Positions 1-8,171 of a stretch of 30,712 bases of DNA are shown here, piece by piece. Source of the DNA: JANNAV01 sp031384695 (GTDB taxonomy: Bacteria; Pseudomonadota; Alphaproteobacteria; Rhodobacterales; Rhodobacteraceae). The stretch spans positions 1-30,712 of the forward strand of contig JANNAV010000080.1 of assembly GCA_031384695.1 (NCBI GenBank), in the 5' to 3' direction. The position numbers were made by a program, and so were the translations under genes. The notes under the pieces were generated by a model. That model was not told the DNA's origin. It did no database searches and saw only the letters and a program-made list of their open reading frames with translations. Each line of letters opens with the position of its first letter. The stretch's first letter is position 1.

Positions 1-313
1 CCTCCAGCAGCGCGTTCACATTGTCGGTGACGGCAACCTTGCCTTGCTCCATCGCCGCGTTTGCCGCATCGCCGGTCGCCACCTCCTGCACCCGCTCGCC
101 ATTGCCATAAGCAATCTCAACCGATTTGCGCGCAGCCCCCGCCTTCAACTCGCTGATCGCGCCAATTTCAATGCCCCGCATATGGGCGACCCGGCTGACG
201 ATATCGGTGCCCATCTCACCCGCACCAACAAGACCAATGCGGATCGGCCTGCCGGATTCTGCTTTTGCGGCCAAGTCCTTGGCCAATCCGGTAAGCGCAA
301 CATTGGTGGGCAT
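1..313 (-). CDS. NAD(P)-binding oxidoreductase, homoserine dehydrogenase-like (COG4091 type), 5' part only
   Basis: The first 104 codons of a gene that runs off the left edge. The protein starts with about 22 residues, then RIRIGLVGAGEMGTDIVSR, a Rossmann-fold glycine motif (GxGxxG). It continues with a region rich in alanine and ending in VTDNVNALLE. This matches my recollection of the N-terminus of COG4091 proteins, predicted homoserine dehydrogenase-like enzymes with a C-terminal SAF domain, which often sit in sugar or sugar-acid catabolic loci. The ATG at 313 is the first start before an open stretch with no stop. It is divergent from the ABC transporter operon that begins at 577, so both probably share the 314-576 control region and belong to one catabolic locus. 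The true substrate is unknown. The catalytic and SAF parts lie outside the window. Confidence 0.7.
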   Translation of the reverse strand, partial: MPTNVALTGLAKDLAAKAESGRPIRIGLVGAGEMGTDIVSRVAHMRGIEIGAISELKAGAARKSVEIAYGNGERVQEVATGDAANAAMEQGKVAVTDNVNALLE

Positions 314-417
314 AGCGATACTCCTCAGGCAGCATGAGAAGACAATATTTGAACTTATGTTACCTTGTCAACAAAGAGTTCATGCTGCAACGCGGCAAAA
401 ACAGTGAAAAATGGGCA

Positions 418-450
418 TTGACAGAATATACAGTCTGCACACACTATAGT
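418..450 (+). promoter_or_regulatory. Possible promoter of the ABC transporter operon
   Basis: A perfect -35 hexamer TTGACA lies at 418-423. The best -10 match, TATAGT, lies at 445-450, but this leaves a 21-bp spacer, which is too long for an ordinary sigma-70 promoter. Regulation by an activator or another sigma factor, or a different -10, is possible. The local AT-richness compared with the flanking genes supports a control region. Confidence 0.35.
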
Positions 451-452
451 TT

Positions 453-473
453 TGTATGATGAAAGTTCATACA
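453..473. promoter_or_regulatory. Inverted repeat, candidate operator between divergent catabolic genes
   Basis: The arms TGTATGA (453-459) and TCATACA (467-473) are perfect reverse complements around a 7-bp centre. The site lies just downstream of the possible -10 and about 100 bp upstream of the first transporter gene. This size and position suit a dimeric repressor of the GntR or LacI type, but no regulator gene is in the window, so the binding protein is unknown. Confidence 0.5.
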
Positions 474-576
474 CCGCAGTTCTGGCAATCCATGCGTCCG
501 CAGAGACCGCATTCAAGCATCGCTTGCACGAAGCGCGGGGAACCGATCAAGTATCGCCTTAGGGAGGATGATAAAC

Positions 577-2130
577 ATGACCAATCGTTTGACGGGAATG
601 TCCCGCCGCTCGTTCCTGCACACGGGGGCCGCCTTTGGTGTGGCCACCGGCGCAATCGGGCTGAAAACACCCGCACTGGCCGAGTCGCATTTGCCCGACA
701 TCCAGTCCGTGCTCGACGGCATAACCGTCGAGAAATATGTGCGCGAAGATTATCGCAAGCTTTACGGCATGACAAACGAGCCGCTGTGGGATCCGGCGCG
801 CGACTGGATCCGCACCGTGGATTGGGAAAAGGTCCGCTCCGAACTGGGCGGCACCACCGTGCGCTTTGCCATCGGTGCCGCCGATCAGGAATCCGCAGCA
901 TCGGGCCTTGTGCCGTTCGAGGCGCTGTCGGGCATCAAGGTGGAACTGGTGCCGATCCCCGATGACAGCATCTACGACAAGGCAATCTCCGAGTTTATCT
1001 CGGGCAATGCCTCGTTCGATGCGCTCCAGTTCTTCTCGGCCTGGCTGGGCGACTTTGCCGCCCCCGGCTTTCTGGCCCCTCTGGATGACTATGCCGCCAA
1101 GTGGAACCTGCCGCTGGATGATTTCTACGACACCTACCGGCTGAACTACGGCTATTTCGGCGGCAAGCTGGTGGGCATTCCGTTTGACTGCGATATCCAG
1201 ATGGTACATCTGCGCAAATCGTCGATGGAGAAAATCCTCGGTGGCTCGATTGATCTGGCCAATTCGGTGCCAACCTATGACGAGTTGATCCGCATCACCG
1301 CCGAAGCCAACAAGCTGGGCGGCGGCGTGGCGGGCATCGGCCTGCTGGGCGCGCGCGGCTTCTGGTCCACCTATTCTTGGGAACATATCGCGGCGCAGGC
1401 CGGGATGCAGTTGTTCGATGCCAACTGGGCGCCGACGCTGAACACCGATGCCGGCCTCAAGGGGCTTGAAACCCTGCTGGCCCTGTCCAAAAACGCCATC
1501 GAAGGTGTCGCCGGTGCCGGCTGGGGCGAAAACCGCGCCGCATGGCTGGGCGGTCAGGTGGCGGCCAACATCTCGTGGCAAGACAGTGGCACTCAGGCGA
1601 TGCGGCCCGATCAAAGCCAGATCGTCGGCGATTTCGTCACCATCTACGAGCCGCGCATCGCGGGCGGCGTGTTTGCGCCGCCGAACATCGCGGGCTCCAC
1701 TTCGGTGGTAACGGCCACCAGCCAGAACCCCGAAGGCGCCTTCCTGATGCTGGCCTTCCTGACCACCAGTTCCATCATGGCGATGAACGAGGCCAATGCC
1801 AACGGCGTGGCCCCGGGCTATCGCTCGGTGCTGGCCAATGAAAAGCTGCGCGCGGTGTCACAGCCGATGAAGGTCTGGGCCGACAGCCTCGATCACGCCT
1901 GGTGCAGCCCGCGTCTGCCCGGCATGTTCGAGATGGAACAGGCGCTTGGCAACGAGATCAACCGCGCGATCACCGGCCAGATCTCGGCGAAAGAGGCGCT
2001 GGATAACGGTCAGGCGGCCTGGGTGTCGATCATGCAGAAGAACGGCTTCAAGGATGGCGCGGCCCCCGTGGCCTATGCCGATGTTGCGCCGGGCCTCTAT
2101 GTCGGCGCCGGTAAAGCCCTGCCGTTCTGA
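577..2130 (+). CDS. Extracellular solute-binding protein (family 1) with Tat signal
   Basis: A 517-residue periplasmic binding protein of a carbohydrate ABC importer. The N-terminus has a twin-arginine motif SRRSFL (residues 9-14), a hydrophobic stretch and an ALA-E cleavage site near residue 35, so it is probably exported folded. The mature part shows features of cluster-B sugar-binding proteins, with two lobes, a Trp/Tyr-rich middle, and a region near GAFLMLAFL typical of family 1. It is longer than the usual 410-450 residues, with an extra N-terminal stretch of about 60 residues before the first beta strand (TTVRFAIGA). The ATG at 577 is preferred because AGGGAGG at 561-567 is 9 nt upstream; the ATG at 568 directly abuts that site. 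It is the first gene of an operon with both permeases, the ATPase and a kinase. Specificity for a sugar or polyol is inferred only from context. Confidence 0.9.
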   Translation: MTNRLTGMSRRSFLHTGAAFGVATGAIGLKTPALAESHLPDIQSVLDGITVEKYVREDYRKLYGMTNEPLWDPARDWIRTVDWEKVRSELGGTTVRFAIGAADQESAASGLVPFEALSGIKVELVPIPDDSIYDKAISEFISGNASFDALQFFSAWLGDFAAPGFLAPLDDYAAKWNLPLDDFYDTYRLNYGYFGGKLVGIPFDCDIQMVHLRKSSMEKILGGSIDLANSVPTYDELIRITAEANKLGGGVAGIGLLGARGFWSTYSWEHIAAQAGMQLFDANWAPTLNTDAGLKGLETLLALSKNAIEGVAGAGWGENRAAWLGGQVAANISWQDSGTQAMRPDQSQIVGDFVTIYEPRIAGGVFAPPNIAGSTSVVTATSQNPEGAFLMLAFLTTSSIMAMNEANANGVAPGYRSVLANEKLRAVSQPMKVWADSLDHAWCSPRLPGMFEMEQALGNEINRAITGQISAKEALDNGQAAWVSIMQKNGFKDGAAPVAYADVAPGLYVGAGKALPF

Positions 2131-2134
2131 TCCG

Positions 2135-3070
2135 ATGAACCCGGTTGCTCCCACTGTCCGGACGAAGGGGGTGGCGAAAGCCACCCCCAGCCGTCTGCGC
2201 CGCCGAAGCCCGTTTCTGCGCCGCGCATTTCCCTATCTGCTGCTGACCCCGGCGATGCTGTATCTGCTGGCCATCACCCTCTATCCGGGGCTTTTTGCCA
2301 TCTATCAAAGCCTGTTCGTGGTGAAATTCCTGACATGGACATGGGCCGGTGCCGACAACTACACCGCCGTCCTGCAAGACCGCGAGTTCTGGGCCGCCCT
2401 CGGCAACACCGCCATCATCGGCGGCATTTCCCTGACCCTGCAAACCATCATCGCGCTGACAATCGCCTATTTCGCCTACCGCGACCCGCTGATCCGCGGC
2501 TGGCGGATCATCTTTATCATGCCGATGCTGTTCATGCCCTCCGCCGTGGCCTTCATCTGGAAACTGGCCTTCAACGATGGCCGGGTGATTTCTGACATGC
2601 TGATGGGCCTTGGCCTGATCGAACGCAACGTCGATTGGCTGGGCAGCATCTGGCTGGCGCGCCTGACGCTGATCGTGGCTGATGTCTGGCAATGGACGCC
2701 CTTCCTGTTCATCATCTTCGTGGCCGGCCTGCAAAGCCAGGATCAGGAGATCGAAGAGGCCGCGCGCCTTGATGGCGCCAGCTGGCCCGCGATCTTCTGG
2801 AACATCTCGCTGCCGATGATGCGGCCCATCATCGTGGTCGCCGTCACCCTGCGCGGCATCGACATCACCACCATGTTCACCAACGTCTATGTGATGACCC
2901 AAGGTTCCCCCGGCGGCGCCACCGAAACCATGAGCTTTTTCATCTACCGGCAGGGTTTCCGCATGTTCAATTTCGGCTATGCGTCGGCGGCATCGGTGCT
3001 GATGCTGATTCTGACGGTGGTGCTGGCGCAAACGATCGTGAAACGCGCGTTTCACTCGGGCAAGAGATGA
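2135..3070 (+). CDS. Carbohydrate ABC transporter permease (MalF/UgpA type)
   Basis: A 311-residue inner-membrane protein with a basic N-terminus (RLRRRSPFLRR) and about six hydrophobic helices. The cytoplasmic EAA loop is clear: EEAARLDGASWPAIFWNISL followed by P, the site that docks on the ATPase. The ATG at 2135 is chosen because it lies 4 nt after the stop of the binding-protein gene and gives the normal family length; upstream in-frame codons lie inside that gene. The stop overlaps the next start in an ATGA junction, so translation of the two permeases is probably coupled. With the partner permease it forms the membrane channel of the importer. Confidence 0.93.
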   Translation: MNPVAPTVRTKGVAKATPSRLRRRSPFLRRAFPYLLLTPAMLYLLAITLYPGLFAIYQSLFVVKFLTWTWAGADNYTAVLQDREFWAALGNTAIIGGISLTLQTIIALTIAYFAYRDPLIRGWRIIFIMPMLFMPSAVAFIWKLAFNDGRVISDMLMGLGLIERNVDWLGSIWLARLTLIVADVWQWTPFLFIIFVAGLQSQDQEIEEAARLDGASWPAIFWNISLPMMRPIIVVAVTLRGIDITTMFTNVYVMTQGSPGGATETMSFFIYRQGFRMFNFGYASAASVLMLILTVVLAQTIVKRAFHSGKR

Positions 3071-3924
3071 TGGCCGCCACCTCCCGCGCCAAACGCAAAT
3101 CCCGGGGCGAAAGCCTGATGCTGCGCTATCTGGTGCTGGCAAGCTGGGCGCTGGTCTGCCTGCTGCCGATCCTGTGGTTCGGCACCATCGCCTTCCGCCC
3201 CCGCACCGAAGTGATCACCCCGCAGCCGATCTACTGGCCCACCTTCAGCCTTGACGCGTGGCATCTGCTGATCAGCGACTGGCCCATCGCGCAATACCTG
3301 CGCAATTCGGTGCTAGCCGTAGGCGGCTCGGTGGTCATCGACCTGATCCTTGCCATCCCCGCCGCCTATGCCCTTGCCCGCTATGAATTCCGCGGCCGCG
3401 AAGATATCGGCTTTTACATCCTGTCCACCCGGATGATGGCCCCCGCCATCGTGGCTGTACCAATATTCTTCCTGTTCAAAACGGTGGGCCTGCTGGATTC
3501 GGTCTGGGCGCTGATGCTGATCTATGCGGCAATCAACCTCAGCCTCGTCACCTGGATCATCCGCAGCTACATGCTGGATATCCCCAAGGAACTGGAAGAT
3601 GCCGCGCGCACGGATGGCGCGGGCGATCTGCGCATCCTGTGGGAAATCATCATCCCCGCCTGCCTGCCCGGCATCATCACCGCCGCCGTGATCGCCACCA
3701 TCTTCGCCATCAACGAGTTTCTGTTCACCCTGCTGATCGCCTCCACCTCCAGGGCCTATACCATGTCGGTGGCGCTGGCGAATTTCACCGGTGGCTCTGA
3801 CGGCATCATCTACAACGCAATAGCGCTCGTTTCGTTCATCGCCTTCGTGCCGATCCTGATTCTGGTTCTCTTGATCCAGAAACACCTGTCGCGCGGTCTG
3901 ACGATGGGCGCCGTGAAAGGATAA
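3067..3924 (+). CDS. Carbohydrate ABC transporter permease (MalG/UgpE type)
   Basis: A 285-residue second permease with six hydrophobic segments. After a basic N-terminus comes LASWALVCLLPILWF, the first helix typical of MalG-like proteins. Its EAA loop reads ELEDAARTDGAGDLRILWEI followed by IIPACLPG. The C-terminus ends with LSRGLTMGAVKG, where the GLTxGAVKG tail is typical of this permease class. It starts inside the stop codon of the previous gene (4-nt overlap) and is followed after 3 nt by the ATPase gene, so it is the third gene of the operon. It would form a heterodimer with the upstream permease. Confidence 0.94.
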   Translation: MMAATSRAKRKSRGESLMLRYLVLASWALVCLLPILWFGTIAFRPRTEVITPQPIYWPTFSLDAWHLLISDWPIAQYLRNSVLAVGGSVVIDLILAIPAAYALARYEFRGREDIGFYILSTRMMAPAIVAVPIFFLFKTVGLLDSVWALMLIYAAINLSLVTWIIRSYMLDIPKELEDAARTDGAGDLRILWEIIIPACLPGIITAAVIATIFAINEFLFTLLIASTSRAYTMSVALANFTGGSDGIIYNAIALVSFIAFVPILILVLLIQKHLSRGLTMGAVKG

Positions 3925-3927
3925 TCC

Positions 3928-4974
3928 ATGGCCTCGATCCAACTTCAGAACATCGCCAAACGCTACGGCGCGTTTGTCGGCGTGCAGAACATGTCGCTGG
4001 ACATCGCGGATGAGGAATTTCTGGTGCTGCTGGGCCCGTCGGGCTGTGGCAAGACCACGACGATGCGGATGATTGCGGGCCTTGAACAACCCTCCGAAGG
4101 CGATATCGTGATCGGCGGCGAGGTGGTGAACGAGGTAGACGCGCGCGACCGCGACGTGGCGATGGTATTTCAGGGCTATGCGCTTTATCCCAACATGTCG
4201 GTCTATGAAAACATCCGGTTTCCGCTGCGGATGCGCGGGATACCTCAGGCCGAACAAGACGGTCTGGTGCGCCACGCCGCCGATATGGTGGAACTTGGCG
4301 CGTTCCTTGACCGCAAGCCGGGCGCGCTTTCGGGCGGCCAGCGACAGCGCGCCGCACTCGCCCGCGCCGTGGTGCGCCAGCCGCAGGTTTTCCTGATGGA
4401 CGAGCCGCTGTCGAACCTTGACGCCAAGCTGCGCCAAAGCATGCGGGTGCAGATCAAGCATATGCAACGCAAACTGCGCGTCACCACGGTCTACGTCACC
4501 CATGACCAGATCGAAGCGATGACGCTGGCCGACCGGATCGTCATCATGAACAAGGGTGCGATCCAGCAGGTCGGCACCCCGGACCAGATTTACACCGATC
4601 CGGCCAACATCTTTGTCGCAGGCTTCATCGGTGGCCCGCCAATGAACCTGATCGACGGAACCGCACAGGATGGCCGCTTTGCCGCCCCCGGCGTCTCGGT
4701 CGCCTGCCCGCAATCGCTGCGGGGCAAGATCACGCTGGGCATCCGCCCCGAAGATTGCCGGGTGGGCGGCGATGCACTGCAAGGGCTGGTCTACGGGGTG
4801 GAGCCTACCGGCGATGTCACCTATCTGACCGTTCTCGCGGGCACCAAACAGATCGAGGTCAAGGCCGCGCGTGATTTCCGCGCCGAGATCGACATCGCCA
4901 TCGGCATCGCCTTCGATCCCGCACGGCTATATTTCTTTGATGAGGCGGGGCAGCGGATCAGGGGGGCGGCATGA
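3928..4974 (+). CDS. Sugar ABC transporter ATP-binding protein (UgpC/MalK type)
   Basis: A 348-residue ATPase that powers the importer. Walker A is GPSGCGKT (residues 36-43), the ABC signature is LSGGQRQR (134-141), Walker B is VFLMDEP (154-160) and the switch histidine is H192 in VTHDQ. The region after residue 235 is a TOBE domain with IRPEDCRV, as in MalK and UgpC proteins that can feed several permeases. The ATG follows the permease stop by 3 nt with an AAAGGA ribosome-binding site. The 3' end overlaps the kinase gene by 4 nt (ATGA). It acts on the cytoplasmic face with the two permeases. The transported sugar cannot be inferred. Confidence 0.95.
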   Translation: MASIQLQNIAKRYGAFVGVQNMSLDIADEEFLVLLGPSGCGKTTTMRMIAGLEQPSEGDIVIGGEVVNEVDARDRDVAMVFQGYALYPNMSVYENIRFPLRMRGIPQAEQDGLVRHAADMVELGAFLDRKPGALSGGQRQRAALARAVVRQPQVFLMDEPLSNLDAKLRQSMRVQIKHMQRKLRVTTVYVTHDQIEAMTLADRIVIMNKGAIQQVGTPDQIYTDPANIFVAGFIGGPPMNLIDGTAQDGRFAAPGVSVACPQSLRGKITLGIRPEDCRVGGDALQGLVYGVEPTGDVTYLTVLAGTKQIEVKAARDFRAEIDIAIGIAFDPARLYFFDEAGQRIRGAA

Positions 4975-5951
4975 CCCCCACGTTCGATTACACCTCGATG
5001 GGCTTCATCACCTTCGATGCGCTCTGCCGCCCCGTCACCCAGATACCGCCCGGGGGTGGCACCTACTTTGTCGAGGAACTGACACTGGCGGTGTCGGGGG
5101 CGGCTGGCAGTGCGGTGATCGTGGCCGCCAAACACGGGTTGCGCGCGCGCGCCGTGGGCGGGGTGGGCCACGACGATATGGGCGACTGGGTGCTGATGAA
5201 ACTGGCGCGCTTCGGCATTGATACCACGATGATGGCGCGCTGCGACGGCTTTACCACCTCGTCGTCGCTGGTCACCACCCGCCCCGATGGCGCCCGCCCC
5301 GCCCTGCACAAACGGGGTGCGACCGATGCTTTCTACATCGACGATGCCCAGATCGACAGCCTGCTGGATACCCGCATCCTGCATGTCGGCGGTGTCGGCC
5401 TGATGAACCGCATGGACGCGGGCCGCACCGAAGATATCATGGCCGAGGCCAAACGCCGCGGCGTGATCACCACGCTCGACGTTTTTGCCTCCACCCCCGA
5501 CGATCTGCCCAAGGTGGCCCGCCTGCTGCCGCACACCGATTACTTCCTGCCCTCCGAGGAAGAGGCGCGCGCCCTGTCGGGCCTGCATGATAACCGCGAT
5601 CTGGCGCAGTTCCTGATCGACCGGGGGGCGGCTTGTGTGATCCTCACCCTTGGCGCCGACGGCGCGTTCTACCGCCACCGCGACGGCACCGAATTTCACA
5701 CCCCCGCCTTCGCCGTCGAGGTGAAATGCACTTGCGGCTGCGGCGATTGCTTTAACGGCGGTTTTGCCACCGGCCTGATCAAAGGCCTGACAGCACAGCA
5801 GGCGGTGCAGGTGGCGCAGGCGTCCTCGGCGCAGAACGCAACCGGGCTTGGCAGTCAGGCCGGGATCACCGATTATGCCGCAACGCTCGCCTTCCTGCGT
5901 GCCACACCGGTGCGGCCGCGCAAAGACACTTTGGTATCCGCGCCCGGATAA
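4971..5951 (+). CDS. PfkB/ribokinase-family carbohydrate kinase
   Basis: A 326-residue kinase of the ribokinase (PfkB) family, which transfers the ATP gamma-phosphate to a hydroxyl of a sugar or related compound. The first signature is GGVGHDDMGDW near residues 63-73. The C-terminal signature is CTCGCGDCFNGG (253-264), with the catalytic base at D259. The family normally has DTxGAGD here, so the aspartate that begins the motif is a cysteine and there are four cysteines within eight residues. The anion hole and base are kept, so it is probably active. It is translationally coupled to the ATPase gene, which suggests that it phosphorylates the imported substrate after uptake. Similar roles are known for sugar and sulfosugar kinases, but the substrate here is unknown. 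Confidence 0.88.
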   Translation: MTPTFDYTSMGFITFDALCRPVTQIPPGGGTYFVEELTLAVSGAAGSAVIVAAKHGLRARAVGGVGHDDMGDWVLMKLARFGIDTTMMARCDGFTTSSSLVTTRPDGARPALHKRGATDAFYIDDAQIDSLLDTRILHVGGVGLMNRMDAGRTEDIMAEAKRRGVITTLDVFASTPDDLPKVARLLPHTDYFLPSEEEARALSGLHDNRDLAQFLIDRGAACVILTLGADGAFYRHRDGTEFHTPAFAVEVKCTCGCGDCFNGGFATGLIKGLTAQQAVQVAQASSAQNATGLGSQAGITDYAATLAFLRATPVRPRKDTLVSAPG

Positions 5952-5985
5952 GATAGAGTGATGTCATCTCAACCGGAGCATCCGC

Positions 5986-6696
5986 GTGTCCAGCCAGTTG
6001 CCCATCCGCCCCGACCCCATGCCCCTGCGCGAGGCGTTGCGCGGCCTGCGCTTCATGCTGCGCCGTGGCGGCGAAACCCTGGTGGATACGCTCGCCGTCG
6101 AATCGCTGCCAAAACCGGCGGCGGCCATCGCGGGCGCGGTGCTGCGCGAGGTTGAAGGGCTGGCGCGCAACGTCGATGGGGTGGCATCGGGCCTCGCGAA
6201 ATCGGTGCTGGGCGGCCATGGTGATCAGTCGGCCACGCTGCACGATCTGGCGGGCGCGCAGGGTGCCGACGCGCATCTTGCGGCTGCGGTCTATGTGGCG
6301 CTCACCACCGTGCTGGCCCGTCTCGGCGCGCCCGGTGTGTTTGTCAGCGAGGCCGCGGCCCGCACCGTCTTTGCCCGCCACCTTGCGCAGGGCCTGCCCG
6401 CCAACCCGGCGATGACGGCGGCCGGTCTTACCCTTGATCTGCTCGACGCCCGCGTGATGCGCGGCACCACGGCGCAAGAGGCCGCCCGCGTCAAAGGCTC
6501 GGCGCTGGAACCCGTGGCGGTGTTTGCCGTGCTGTTGTGGCTGCAAACCACCCGGTCCGAAGACGAAAACGCCGACGCCCTGCACGCCGCCGCCGATCTT
6601 GCCGTCGCCCTGGCCGATGATGTGGCCCGGGCCTGTGCCGCGCGGGATGCAGCCCAGATCGAGGCGATCTATGCCAAGTTCGCCGCCCATGTCTGA
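5986..6696 (+). CDS. Hypothetical protein, alanine-rich, helical
   Basis: A 236-residue protein that I do not recognise. It is rich in alanine, leucine and arginine and looks almost wholly alpha-helical, with no clear signal peptide, membrane span or catalytic motif. The GTG start at 5986 is supported by GGAG at 5974-5977, 8 nt upstream. It begins 34 bp after the kinase gene but differs from it in nature, so it may start a separate unit. The gene behind it overlaps its 3' end, and the WYL protein and the giant nuclease-helicase follow on the same strand. A role with these neighbours is possible but only a guess. Confidence 0.7.
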   Translation: MSSQLPIRPDPMPLREALRGLRFMLRRGGETLVDTLAVESLPKPAAAIAGAVLREVEGLARNVDGVASGLAKSVLGGHGDQSATLHDLAGAQGADAHLAAAVYVALTTVLARLGAPGVFVSEAAARTVFARHLAQGLPANPAMTAAGLTLDLLDARVMRGTTAQEAARVKGSALEPVAVFAVLLWLQTTRSEDENADALHAAADLAVALADDVARACAARDAAQIEAIYAKFAAHV

Positions 6697-7288
6697 GGTC
6701 AATCTGCACCCCGAAGCGATCCCTGCCACCAACGAACCCCTGCGCGTCGCGGTCCGTCGCCTGCGCTGGTTCAAGCAGGCCTTTCTGCGCCACGTCGAGG
6801 CTTATGGCCGCGATCTTGGCTGCACCTTCGCGGTGGACGAGGCCCGGCTGGCCGCCGTTTTCGTAAACTGGCTCGACGCGATCGACCAGCAAAGACCGGC
6901 TGACAAAACCCAGCGCCGCGCGTTCTTCGAATTTGCCGCCGCCCTGATGTTGCGCGAACTGACCGCCAATATGCCGGTCACGGCGAAAACCGCCCCCACT
7001 CTGGCCAAACCCGAATCTGCCGCCGCCTTCTGGCCCGAAGGCTATTGCTGCACCATGTTCTGCGTATCGGTCCACACCGCCGCCATGGCGCAGGAATTTC
7101 AAAGCGAAACCGGGATCGACCCCGCGATAGACGATTTGCGCCACTGGTGGTCTTTCCGCGAGAATTCCCGCGAAGACGCAGGCTTTTCGGCAGGCTTCCT
7201 GCAAATGATCCTTGGCCGCGAACCCAACTGGCTGCTGCCCGATGTCTTTCGCGCCCGTCTGGAAAACGAGATCGCGGCCGGTCAGTGA
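6671..7288 (+). CDS. Hypothetical protein with cysteine pair, overlaps previous gene
   Basis: A protein of about 205 residues that I do not recognise. It contains a positively charged N-terminal helix (RVAVRRLRWFKQAFLRHV), and a central YCCTMFCVSVH segment with three closely spaced cysteines. The C-terminal half is acidic and aromatic (DDLRHWWSFREN). No known fold is obvious. The ATG at 6671 has GAGG 6 nt upstream; an alternative ATG at 6689 (MSEVNLH) would reduce the overlap with the previous gene from 26 to 8 nt. The overlap suggests translational coupling, so the two unknown proteins may act together. Confidence 0.7.
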   Translation: MPSSPPMSEVNLHPEAIPATNEPLRVAVRRLRWFKQAFLRHVEAYGRDLGCTFAVDEARLAAVFVNWLDAIDQQRPADKTQRRAFFEFAAALMLRELTANMPVTAKTAPTLAKPESAAAFWPEGYCCTMFCVSVHTAAMAQEFQSETGIDPAIDDLRHWWSFRENSREDAGFSAGFLQMILGREPNWLLPDVFRARLENEIAAGQ

Positions 7289-7366
7289 ACCCGGCCGCAC
7301 CGGCCAGCGATAAATTTGCGCCTTCATCATCAGGCTCTGCCCCGCCTTCAATCATTATGCTGGACC

Positions 7367-7381
7367 TGACAGCCCCTGTCA
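7367..7381. repeat. Short inverted repeat upstream of the WYL gene
   Basis: TGACAG (7367-7372) and CTGTCA (7376-7381) are perfect complements around CCC. The site is 41 bp upstream of the WYL start at 7422, so it could be an operator or a small RNA hairpin in the leader. At this size chance is a real alternative. Confidence 0.3.
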
Positions 7382-7421
7382 TGCAATGAGCAATGCCCAT
7401 CTGGCCCTAAGGAAAAAAGCC

Positions 7422-8039
7422 ATGCAACCCGGTCGCACTCCGCCCATACCCCTCACCCGCCGCGCCCTCGGCACCTGGCTTGCCGGGGTTGCGGCTGCAA
7501 TCGTTGGCCAAGGCGTTGTGGCAAGCGTTGCGGCAAACCCTGCGCCCCTGCTTGACCCCGATCTGCGCGATGCAGCCCTGCGGGGGCTGGCATTGGCGGG
7601 CTATCGGGGCGATCCGGTCACCGCGGCTGCGGCCAACGCCGCATTGGCACGGCTGGCGGCAACCGACCCCGAGGCTGGCCTGCTCGGGCGCATCTACCAG
7701 CTGCTCGACGTGCGCCCGGCGGCCCATTGGCCCGAGAATTTGCCCGCAGCCGCAGCGGCCGATCTTGCCATCCTGCACAGGGCAATCCGTGCCTGTCAGC
7801 CGGTTGCCTTCGGCTATACCGACCTTTCGGCGAACCAGACCATGCGCACGGTCCTGCCGCTGGCTCTGGTACACCCGCCCCAAGGGGTAAAGCTGCTGGC
7901 GTGGTGCCGCGAGCGCGCCGATTTCCGGCAGTTCTTTGTCCGCGCCATGTACCACCCGATCCCGCGCCCGGGTGATTTCGGCAATGATCGCATGGCCCTG
8001 CTGAACGGGCTGCTGGAAAAGGAATCCGGCCGGGCCTGA
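7422..8039 (+). CDS. WYL-domain protein with export-like N-terminus, no HTH
   Basis: A 205-residue protein whose C-terminal part (about residues 118-195) resembles a WYL domain. It has VAFGYTDLS, then a TVLPLALVHPPQGVKLLAWC strand pair, then RADFRQFFVRAMYHP, the same order as in WYL sensor domains (R/K-x-Y, VxPLxLV, WYL-like strand, DxRxFxxxRI). WYL proteins normally carry an N-terminal helix-turn-helix, often control phage-defence or DNA-damage genes, and sense nucleic acid ligands. Here the N-terminus instead is LTRRALGTWLAG plus a hydrophobic run and an ASVAAN cleavage-like site, which looks like a Tat signal or a membrane anchor. The ATG at 7422 is chosen for AAGGA at 7409-7413; an upstream ATG at 7386 would hide the signal-like start. 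It lies directly upstream of the nuclease-helicase gene. Confidence 0.75.
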   Translation: MQPGRTPPIPLTRRALGTWLAGVAAAIVGQGVVASVAANPAPLLDPDLRDAALRGLALAGYRGDPVTAAAANAALARLAATDPEAGLLGRIYQLLDVRPAAHWPENLPAAAAADLAILHRAIRACQPVAFGYTDLSANQTMRTVLPLALVHPPQGVKLLAWCRERADFRQFFVRAMYHPIPRPGDFGNDRMALLNGLLEKESGRA

Positions 8040-8052
8040 CCGTCCGCACACC

Positions 8053-8081
8053 GGATGCCGCGCCCAATGGACGCGGCATCC
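8053..8081 (+). terminator. Hairpin after the WYL gene, terminator-like
   Basis: The arms GGATGCCGCG (8053-8062) and CGCGGCATCC (8072-8081) are perfect complements around a 9-nt loop, 13 nt after the stop codon. No T-run follows, so termination may need Rho or the hairpin may only protect the mRNA end. Confidence 0.45.
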
Positions 8082-8171
8082 AGCCACCACCGGATAGGAT
8101 ATCGCCGCAAACAGGGCCGCCTATGCACAGAACCTCTTTCGCCTCACCCCTGATTTGCGTGGTGCGGATTT

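Noticed and set aside
559..1614. 351-codon open frame on the minus strand opposite the solute-binding protein
   Set aside because: It is the mirror of a high-GC coding gene, with no ribosome site and a Gly/His/Gln-rich sequence typical of antisense translation.
3313..4782. 489-codon open frame on the minus strand across the permease and ATPase
   Set aside because: It spans two certain genes, is rich in His, Asp and Gln, and has no domain; an effect of codon bias.
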